Assembly (NCBI GenBank): GCA_031359995.1 | Contig: JANMAT010000113.1 | Location: 1 to 10,788, forward strand | DNA: 10,788 bases | DNA from: JANMAT01 sp031359995 | GTDB lineage: Bacteria; Actinomycetota; Acidimicrobiia; Acidimicrobiales; Ilumatobacteraceae | Reading direction: 5' to 3' | In this document: positions 1 through 4,279 of the stretch, piece after piece | How positions within the stretch are numbered: the stretch's first letter is position 1 | Layout of the letters: each line of letters starts with the position of its first letter | The notes under the pieces: generated by a model | What the model was told of the DNA's origin: nothing | The model's database searches: none | Seen by the model: only the letters and a program-made list of their open reading frames with translations | Translations under genes and position numbers: made by a program

Positions 1-1
1 G

Positions 2-943
2 CCCGACGGCTACGTGGCGCTGCGGTCCGACCGCGTCGACCTGCGCACGGCGACCGATGCCGTCGCGGTCTCGACCGCCCTCGGGTGCCGGTACGCGCTC
101 GACGGTACGGGCTGCATGGTGCGGGCCGACGTCAGCGCCACCGCTCTGTGGTGGTCCGAGACCACGGCGCACCGTTCTACCCTGCGCCGCAAGGCCTTCG
201 ACGGCAGTGCGCCATCCACGACGCTCACGGTAGACGGCGACATCGTCGACATCGCGGTCACGCCCGACGAGCGCACCGTGTGGTTCGCGGTGAGCGATCC
301 GACCACGTCGTCGCTGAAGCTGCAGCGGCTGCGCGGCGGCGCGGTGTCGACGCTGGCCGACCGCGGGGCCGATGCCGATGTCAGTGCCGACGGCCGGTGG
401 CTGGCCTACTCGGTCTACGCCGATCCGGTCGTCGCCGACGGGAGCTCGTCGATCTTGGTGGTCGATCTGCGCACCGGTGCCACGCGCGCCATTCCGTTCC
501 GCATCGCACCGTTCACCCTCGACCATCTCCAGTGGTCGCCCGACGATCGTCACCTCCTGTTCGAGAAGTCCTGGGAGGGCTCGCAGGTGGGTGTGCTCGA
601 CCCGGCGACGGCGACCACGGGCGACGACACCCGGTGGATCGAGTCCGGGCAGGTGGAGGGCATGGGGTGCTGGATCGATGCCGGCGCGGTCGCCGTGAAC
701 GGGTGGGGCATCCCCTACGCGGAGGGCGCATCGACGATGGCCCCGATGGTGAGGGTCGATGTGGCGACCGGTGGCCGCACCGAGTTCGGTGGTCCCGCGC
801 TCGGCAACTCGCTCGCCTGCCGGGCCGGCGCCGTCGCCTACACCGGGCTCCTGTCGAGCGAGATGGCCCTTCGGGTGCAGCCCGCATCGGGCCCTGAGGT
901 CGCCCGGCCCGAGTACGGCTACCTGGGGGTTCTGGAGATCTGA
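2..943 (+). CDS. TolB/WD40-like beta-propeller protein, 5' end missing
   Basis: The frame is open from the left edge (codons from base 2, reading P-D-G-Y-V-A-L) to a TGA at 941-943, so the visible 313 residues are the C-terminal part of a larger protein. A GTG at 14 could formally start it, but the open frame before it continues the same residue style, so I treat the gene as truncated by the window. The protein shows repeated propeller-blade signatures: VTPDERTVWFAVSD, VSADGRWLAYSV and WSPDDRHLLFEKS, each an xPDG/xADG turn followed by a hydrophobic strand, as in TolB-type or PD40 repeats. Between blades are typical strand phrases such as ILVVDLRTGATRAI and VGVLDPATA. Such propellers usually act outside the cytoplasmic membrane as binding scaffolds. 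No catalytic motif is visible and the ligand is unknown. The gene ends 44 bases before ilvE. The family call is good; the specific function is not known. Confidence 0.7.
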   Translation, partial: PDGYVALRSDRVDLRTATDAVAVSTALGCRYALDGTGCMVRADVSATALWWSETTAHRSTLRRKAFDGSAPSTTLTVDGDIVDIAVTPDERTVWFAVSDPTTSSLKLQRLRGGAVSTLADRGADADVSADGRWLAYSVYADPVVADGSSSILVVDLRTGATRAIPFRIAPFTLDHLQWSPDDRHLLFEKSWEGSQVGVLDPATATTGDDTRWIESGQVEGMGCWIDAGAVAVNGWGIPYAEGASTMAPMVRVDVATGGRTEFGGPALGNSLACRAGAVAYTGLLSSEMALRVQPASGPEVARPEYGYLGVLEI

Positions 944-951
944 CGCGCTGC

Positions 952-980
952 TTGACCGTCGGGTCAGCGGTGACGAGACT
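952..980 (+). promoter_or_regulatory. Predicted sigma-A-type promoter of ilvE
   Basis: TTGACC at 952-957 matches five of six -35 consensus bases. After 17 bases comes GAGACT at 975-980, a weak -10 that keeps the A at position 2 and the final T. The expected start of transcription, about 7 bases further on, falls on or next to the ilvE ATG at 988. The message would therefore be leaderless, which fits the absence of a Shine-Dalgarno sequence. The same -35 hexamer and spacing occur before cimA at 4104. The -10 match is weak, so this is a prediction only. Confidence 0.4.
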
Positions 981-987
981 CTCACCC

Positions 988-1908
988 ATGCCCACGATCC
1001 AACCGACCCCGAAGATCTGGATGAACGGCGAGCTGGTGGACTGGGACAAGGCCCAGATCCACGTGCTCACCCACACCCTGCACTACGGCATGGGGGTGTT
1101 CGAGGGCATCCGCGCTTACGAGACCGCCGACGGTCCGGCCATCTTCCGCCTCACCGATCACATCGTGCGGCTGCACAACTCGGCCCGCATCCTGATGATG
1201 GACCTGCCCTACTCGGTCGACGAGCTCATCCAGGCGTGCAAGGACACGGTCGCCTCCACCGGTCTGAACGCCTGCTACGTGCGGCCCATCGCCTACCTGG
1301 GCTACGGCGAGATGGGCCTGAACCCCATGCCGTGCAAGGTCGACGTGGCCATCGCCTGCTGGCCGTGGGGTGCGTACCTGGGCGACGACGCCCTGACCAC
1401 GGGCGTTCGCATGAAGATCTCGTCGTGGCAGCGCCACGACCACAACACCATGCCGCCGGCGTCGAAGACCACCGGCAACTACGTGAACTCGTCGCTGGCC
1501 AAGGTCGAGGCGCTGAAGGCCGGCTACGACGAGGCCATCATGCTCAACCCGGCCGGCCTCATCGCCGAGTGCACGGGCGAGAACCTGTTCGTCAGCCGCA
1601 ACGGCAAGCTGATCACCCCGCCGCTGTCGGCCGGTGCGCTGGAAGGCATCACCCAGCACTCGGTCATGACCATCGCCAAGGATCTCGGCATCGAGTGCGT
1701 GGTGGGCGATCTGGCTCGCAGTGACCTGTACATCGCGGACGAGATCTTCTGCTGCGGCACCGCCGCCGAGGTGTCGGCCGTGAACTCGGTGGACGACCGC
1801 AAGGTCACCTGCCCCGGGCCGTTCACCAAGGCCATCGCCGAGGTCTACAGCCGGGCCGTGCGCGGCCAGGAAGACCGCTACAAGAACTGGGTCGAGCACT
1901 GCCGCTGA
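988..1908 (+). CDS. ilvE: Branched-chain amino acid aminotransferase (class IV PLP enzyme)
   Basis: A 306-residue protein, close to the length of E. coli IlvE. It transfers amino groups between glutamate and the 2-oxo acids of Ile, Val and Leu in the cytoplasm, the last step of their synthesis and the first of their breakdown. The fold-type IV signatures are in order: HYGMGVFEGIRAYET near residues 32-46, RLTDHIVRLHNSARI at 54-68, the PLP-binding lysine K160 in PPASKTTGNYVNS, the cofactor glutamate E194 in AECTGENLF, and CCGTAAEV at 255-262. A TTG at 952 is in frame, but its 12 extra codons match nothing in the family and overlap the putative promoter. The ATG at 988 begins MPTIQPTPKIWMNGE, which is right for the family. 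No Shine-Dalgarno sequence precedes it. It is transcribed convergently with the lactonase-like gene. With cimA 2.4 kb downstream, it marks branched-chain synthesis as a theme of the window. Confidence 0.95.
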   Translation: MPTIQPTPKIWMNGELVDWDKAQIHVLTHTLHYGMGVFEGIRAYETADGPAIFRLTDHIVRLHNSARILMMDLPYSVDELIQACKDTVASTGLNACYVRPIAYLGYGEMGLNPMPCKVDVAIACWPWGAYLGDDALTTGVRMKISSWQRHDHNTMPPASKTTGNYVNSSLAKVEALKAGYDEAIMLNPAGLIAECTGENLFVSRNGKLITPPLSAGALEGITQHSVMTIAKDLGIECVVGDLARSDLYIADEIFCCGTAAEVSAVNSVDDRKVTCPGPFTKAIAEVYSRAVRGQEDRYKNWVEHCR

Positions 1909-1932
1909 CGCCGGCGTCGGCATGTCGGCCGC

Positions 1933-1980
1933 CCGCATTTTCCGCAGTTCCCTTCCGCATTTTCCGCAGTTTCGTTCCGC
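1933..1980. repeat. Tandem repeat, 22-bp period, in a convergent intergenic gap
   Basis: CCGCATTTTCCGCAGTT occurs perfectly twice, at 1933-1949 and 1955-1971, and a further TTCCGC follows at 1975-1980. The CCGC cores begin at 1933, 1942, 1955, 1964 and 1977, so their spacing alternates 9, 13, 9, 13. The AT-rich T-tracts stand out against the GC-rich surroundings. The array sits between the ilvE stop (1908) and the stop of the minus-strand hydrolase gene (1995). I see no hairpin in it, so it is not an ordinary intrinsic terminator. A protein-binding array or a decayed minisatellite are both possible. Confidence 0.8.
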
Positions 1981-1994
1981 TCTCGCTCTGAGCT

Positions 1995-2774
1995 TCAGCT
2001 GACGCGTACTGCGATGCCGGCCAGCCCGGGGTCGGCGGCGGGGTGGCGTTCGAACACCATGGGGTCGTGGCCGGGCACGACCACGCCGCCAGGCCCGGCC
2101 AGGCGCCGCAGCGTGTCGAAGCCGTCGAGCATGGCGCCCACGTCGTACACGATGGGGAACGGCCGGCCGGTCTCGATGTTCTCGTAGTAGTGGGTGGCAT
2201 CGGACGCCACCACCACCGTGCGGTCGCCCGTGTCCACGCGCACGACCTGCAGCCCGTCGGTGTGGCCGCCCAGGTGGTGCAGTGACAGGCCGGGCGCGAG
2301 CACGGCGTCGCCGTCGTGGAACACGACGCGCCCGTCGAAGTTGGCCAGCACCACGTCGGCCACGTGCGCGCCGGTGAAGCCGTGGCCCAGGGCCGGGCGG
2401 CCCATGTGGCGCCCGGTGGCGAAGGCCATCTCGCGGTCCTGCACGTGCAGGCGGGCGTTGGCGAACTGACGCACGCCACCGACGTGGTCGTAGTGCAGGT
2501 GCGTGAGCACCACGTCGGGCGCAGTGGTGGCGTCGATGCCGATCAGGGCCAGCGCGTCGGTGGCCGTGCGCACGAGGCGGCGCTGGCGTCGTTCGGCGTC
2601 GGCCGCGTCGAAGCCGGTGTCGATCACCCACGTGCGAGTGGCACCCACCACGGCCCACACGAAGTAGTCCATGGGCATGGGCGCATCGTGCGGGTCGCCG
2701 CCCAGGAAGTGCTCGGTGCGTCGCGCGTCGCGCTCGGCGTACTTGACCGCGTAGACCTGGTAACCGTCCCCCAT
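1995..2774 (-). CDS. Metallo-beta-lactamase-fold hydrolase, N-acyl homoserine lactonase-like
   Basis: A 259-residue protein with the complete dinuclear zinc site of the metallo-beta-lactamase superfamily: THLHYDH (H92, H94, D96, H97), H171 in HLGGHTDG, D192 in VASDATHYYENI, and H236 in VVPGHDP. The N-terminal stretch EHFLGGDPHDAPMPMDYFVW (21-40) and the VIDTGFD strand at 50-56 resemble proteins annotated as the N-acyl homoserine lactonase family (AiiA/AttM relatives). Tyr196 and Tyr197 lie after D192, where AiiA has a catalytic tyrosine. The family opens lactone rings; its true substrate here cannot be read from sequence. The frame runs on upstream to 3233, but that part is antisense to the decarboxylase-like gene. 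The ATG at 2774 is the sensible start and lies about 9 bases from a TACCAT -10-like element. The protein is probably cytoplasmic, as no signal peptide is seen. Its divergent partner also belongs to a family acting on lactone-type substrates. Confidence 0.88.
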   Translation of the reverse strand: MGDGYQVYAVKYAERDARRTEHFLGGDPHDAPMPMDYFVWAVVGATRTWVIDTGFDAADAERRQRRLVRTATDALALIGIDATTAPDVVLTHLHYDHVGGVRQFANARLHVQDREMAFATGRHMGRPALGHGFTGAHVADVVLANFDGRVVFHDGDAVLAPGLSLHHLGGHTDGLQVVRVDTGDRTVVVASDATHYYENIETGRPFPIVYDVGAMLDGFDTLRRLAGPGGVVVPGHDPMVFERHPAADPGLAGIAVRVS

Positions 2775-2782
2775 GGAGTCGT

Positions 2783-2789
2783 TATGGTA
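2783..2789. promoter_or_regulatory. Overlapping divergent -10 elements
   Basis: The sequence TATGGTA supplies TATGGT for the plus strand (2783-2788) and TACCAT for the minus strand (2789 back to 2784), both of the TANNNT type. The predicted minus start of transcription would lie about 3 bases before the hydrolase ATG at 2774. The plus start would lie near 2795, giving the decarboxylase-like gene a short leader of about 34 bases that includes its ribosome binding site. No convincing -35 was found on either side. Confidence 0.35.
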
Positions 2790-2815
2790 CGGCTCGGCCA
2801 ACGGGTGGTCGTCAT

Positions 2816-2822
2816 GAGGGGG
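2816..2822 (+). promoter_or_regulatory. Ribosome binding site choosing the 2829 start
   Basis: GAGGGGG at 2816-2822 is followed by a 6-base spacer and the ATG at 2829. Two other in-frame ATGs, at 2814 and 2823, lie before or directly against this purine run and so could not use it. This favours the start that gives MSQELFDVGLEAR. Confidence 0.55.
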
Positions 2823-2828
2823 ATGCAC

Positions 2829-3224
2829 ATGTCGCAGGAGCTGTTCGATGTCGGGCTCGAGGCGCGCACGCGCGTGCTCGGCGAGGAGTACGTGGCGCGA
2901 GCCATGGCCAACGCCGACAGCTTCAACGCCGACTTCCAGAAGATCGTCACCGAGTACTGCTGGGGTGGCGTGTGGGGCCGCCGCGCGCTCAGCGACCAGC
3001 AGCGCAGCCTGAACAACCTGTGCATCCTTGCGGCGTTGAACCGGCCCGAGGAGTTCAAGGTCCACTTCCGCGGTGCGCTGAAGAACGGCTGCACGCTGGA
3101 CGAGCTGCGTGACACGCTCATCCAGGTCGCGGTGTACTGCGGCATCCCCGCCGGGGTCGAGGCGTTCCGACTCGCCCGCCAGGTGCTCCAGGCCGAGGGG
3201 ATCGAGCCGGAGCCGGCCACGTGA
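2829..3224 (+). CDS. Carboxymuconolactone decarboxylase-family protein (PcaC-like)
   Basis: A 131-residue protein, the usual size of stand-alone 4-carboxymuconolactone decarboxylase (PcaC). In protocatechuate breakdown PcaC removes CO2 from gamma-carboxymuconolactone to give an enol-lactone. The family pattern is clear: EYCWGGVWGRRALSDQQRS at 42-60, then HFRGALKNGCTLDELRD at 79-95 and AVYCGIPAGVEAFRLARQ at 101-118. There is no CxxC redox pair, so it is not an AhpD-type alkylhydroperoxidase. It overlaps the next gene by four bases (GTGA at 3221-3224), so the two are probably translationally coupled. No other protocatechuate genes (pcaB, pcaD, pcaG, pcaH) are in view, so it may act on another carboxylated lactone or keto acid. 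I therefore give no symbol. The family is certain; the substrate is open. Confidence 0.88.
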   Translation: MSQELFDVGLEARTRVLGEEYVARAMANADSFNADFQKIVTEYCWGGVWGRRALSDQQRSLNNLCILAALNRPEEFKVHFRGALKNGCTLDELRDTLIQVAVYCGIPAGVEAFRLARQVLQAEGIEPEPAT

Positions 3225-4093
3225 CCAACGCACCCACCGTGGTGGGCTTCATCGGCCTCGGCAACATGGGCCGCCCGATGGCCACCAACGTCGCTGCCGC
3301 CGGCTTCGCACTGGTGGTCTACGACGCCGCCGGTACGGCTGAGCGCCTGCCGGCGGGTGCGACCGTGGCGGCCGACGTGGCCGGCTTGGTGGGCGCGGTC
3401 GACACGGTGCTGCTGAGCCTGCCCGACGGCGCCGTCGTGAACGACGTGGTCGACGAGCTCGTCGCGGCACCGTCGCGCCGCGTCACCACGGTGATCGACC
3501 TGTCGACGGTGGGTCCCGCCGTGGCCGAGGAGGTGGCGGCGCGGCTCGCGCCGATGGGCGTCGCCTACGTGGACGGGCCGGTGTCGGGCGGGGCCGCCGG
3601 CGCCCGGGCCCGCACCATCTCGCTCATGTTCGGCGGCGCCGCCGTCGTGCTCGCCGCTCACCGCCCGCTGCTCGAGTCGTTCGCCGGCACGGTGTTCCAC
3701 GTGGGTGAGCGGCCGGGCCAGGGCCAGTCGATGAAGCTGCTGAACAACGTGCTGTCGGCCACCGCGCTGGCGGCCACGTCCGAAGCCATCGCCTTCGGGC
3801 TGGCCCAGGGCCTCGACATGGCGACCATGGTCGAGGTGCTCAACGTGTCGACCGGGCGCAACTCGGCCACCGTCGACAAGTTCCCCAACCGCGTCATGAC
3901 GGGCACCTACGACGCCGGCTTCCACACCGCGCTCATGGCCAAGGACGTGCGCCTGTTCCTGGCGTCGGCCACCCGCGCCGGCACGTCACGGTCGGTGTCG
4001 GCCGCGGTGGGCGAGGTGTGGGACGAAGCCGACGGCGCCCTGCCCGGCAGCGACTTCAGCGAGATCTGGAACCACGTCTCCCGGCAGGGGTGA
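3221..4093 (+). CDS. NAD(P)-dependent oxidoreductase, 3-hydroxyisobutyrate dehydrogenase family
   Basis: A 290-residue beta-hydroxyacid dehydrogenase of normal length. The N-terminal Rossmann fold begins VVGFIGLGNMGRPM, with the G-x-G-x-x-G glycines at residues 12, 14 and 17. Asp35 in LVVYDAAG ends the second strand, which favours NAD over NADP. The substrate-binding motif DGPVSGGAAGA is at 118-128. The catalytic lysine is K172 in MKLLNN, with N176 four residues on. LMAKDVRLFL at 238-247 supplies the second conserved lysine-aspartate pair. Members oxidise 3-hydroxyisobutyrate, tartronate semialdehyde, 6-phosphogluconate-like or related beta-hydroxyacids. The sequence alone does not choose between them. 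The start is GTG at 3221, overlapping the decarboxylase-like stop. This coupling suggests consecutive steps of one pathway rather than general valine breakdown. Confidence 0.9.
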   Translation: MTNAPTVVGFIGLGNMGRPMATNVAAAGFALVVYDAAGTAERLPAGATVAADVAGLVGAVDTVLLSLPDGAVVNDVVDELVAAPSRRVTTVIDLSTVGPAVAEEVAARLAPMGVAYVDGPVSGGAAGARARTISLMFGGAAVVLAAHRPLLESFAGTVFHVGERPGQGQSMKLLNNVLSATALAATSEAIAFGLAQGLDMATMVEVLNVSTGRNSATVDKFPNRVMTGTYDAGFHTALMAKDVRLFLASATRAGTSRSVSAAVGEVWDEADGALPGSDFSEIWNHVSRQG

Positions 4094-4103
4094 CCGGCCC
4101 ACG

Positions 4104-4132
4104 TTGACCGATCGGGGCGCAGGCGTCATACT
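4104..4132 (+). promoter_or_regulatory. Predicted promoter of the cimA leader transcript
   Basis: TTGACC at 4104-4109 is five of six for a -35. A spacer of exactly 17 bases leads to CATACT at 4127-4132, four of six for TATAAT. Transcription should begin about 4138-4140, which coincides with the GTG of the leader ORF at 4139. The promoter starts 11 bases after the stop of the dehydrogenase gene, so cimA need not depend on the upstream operon. Confidence 0.6.
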
Positions 4133-4138
4133 CGTCGG

Positions 4139-4192
4139 GTGACTCTGTGCCCGGCGCTGCGCCCTCTCGCCCAGATCATCGTCATTCGCTAG
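4139..4192 (+). CDS. Leader peptide of the cimA attenuator (17 codons)
   Basis: Codons from GTG at 4139 to TAG at 4190-4192 read MTLCPALRPLAQIIVIR, using Met for the GTG start. Seven of 17 residues are branched-chain amino acids: three Leu, three Ile and one Val. Four of them form the run I-I-V-I (ATC ATC GTC ATT, 4175-4186) immediately before the end. The GTG lies where transcription is predicted to begin, so the peptide would be translated from a leaderless message, which needs no Shine-Dalgarno sequence. The stop codon touches the first base of a 10-bp hairpin, and a terminator follows. Attenuator leader peptides for ilv and leu operons have this form in many bacteria, including actinobacteria. 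The last Ile codon is ATT, whereas every Ile codon I read in cimA is ATC. The peptide itself probably has no function beyond stalling the ribosome. Confidence 0.75.
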   Translation: MTLCPALRPLAQIIVIR

Positions 4193-4215
4193 CGCACACG
4201 GCTCCCCGTGTGCGC
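4192..4215 (+). promoter_or_regulatory. Perfect 10-bp RNA hairpin in the cimA leader
   Basis: GCGCACACGG (4192-4201) pairs fully with CCGTGTGCGC (4206-4215) around a 4-base CTCC loop. Its 5' arm begins on the last base of the leader stop codon, so a ribosome that reaches the stop would cover that arm. CGGCTC at 4199-4204, made of the arm end and loop, is also exactly complementary to GAGCCG at 4220-4225, the outer part of the terminator 5' arm. The hairpin may therefore act as the protector that decides whether an antiterminator forms. Confidence 0.65.
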
Positions 4216-4219
4216 GTTC

Positions 4220-4250
4220 GAGCCGCCCTCCGGGGCGGCTCTTGGTTTTT
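4220..4250 (+). terminator. Rho-independent terminator (attenuator) upstream of cimA
   Basis: GAGCCGCCC (4220-4228) pairs over nine base pairs with GGGCGGCTC (4233-4241) around a TCCG loop. TTGGTTTTT follows, with five uninterrupted Ts at 4246-4250. This is the clearest intrinsic terminator in the window. It lies 127 bases after the preceding gene and only 29 bases before the cimA ATG, downstream of a promoter and a short Ile-rich ORF. It is therefore better read as a conditional attenuator of cimA than as the end of the upstream operon, though it could also stop read-through from there. Confidence 0.85.
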
Positions 4251-4268
4251 CCCGACCGGTCCCCCGAC

Positions 4269-4273
4269 AGGAG
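4269..4273 (+). promoter_or_regulatory. Ribosome binding site of cimA
   Basis: AGGAG at 4269-4273, six bases before the ATG at 4280, is the best Shine-Dalgarno match in the window. It fixes the cimA start and rejects the in-frame upstream extension to 4208, which would run through both leader hairpins. Confidence 0.8.
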
Positions 4274-4279
4274 TGCGCC

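Noticed and set aside
952..987. TTG start adding 12 codons to ilvE
   Set aside because: The extra residues do not resemble the family, there is no ribosome binding site, and the TTG is part of the predicted -35 hexamer.
1907..1918. Perfect 12-base palindrome GACGCCGGCGTC at the ilvE stop, considered as a terminator
   Set aside because: It has no loop and no following T-tract, so it is not a convincing intrinsic terminator. It may be chance in GC-rich sequence.
982..2658. A 558-codon minus-strand frame across ilvE and the hydrolase gene
   Set aside because: Its sequence is low-complexity Arg/His/Gly/Ala, and it covers two genes that have clear family motifs in other frames.
2775..3233. N-terminal extension of the metallo-beta-lactamase-fold gene up to 3233
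   Set aside because: The extra residues are antisense to the PcaC-like gene and show no domain. The fold begins just after the ATG at 2774.
4133..4279. T-box riboswitch or other metabolite riboswitch before cimA
   Set aside because: The leader is only about 140 bases and has no T-box sequence or multi-stem specifier domain. The short Ile-rich ORF explains the terminator better.
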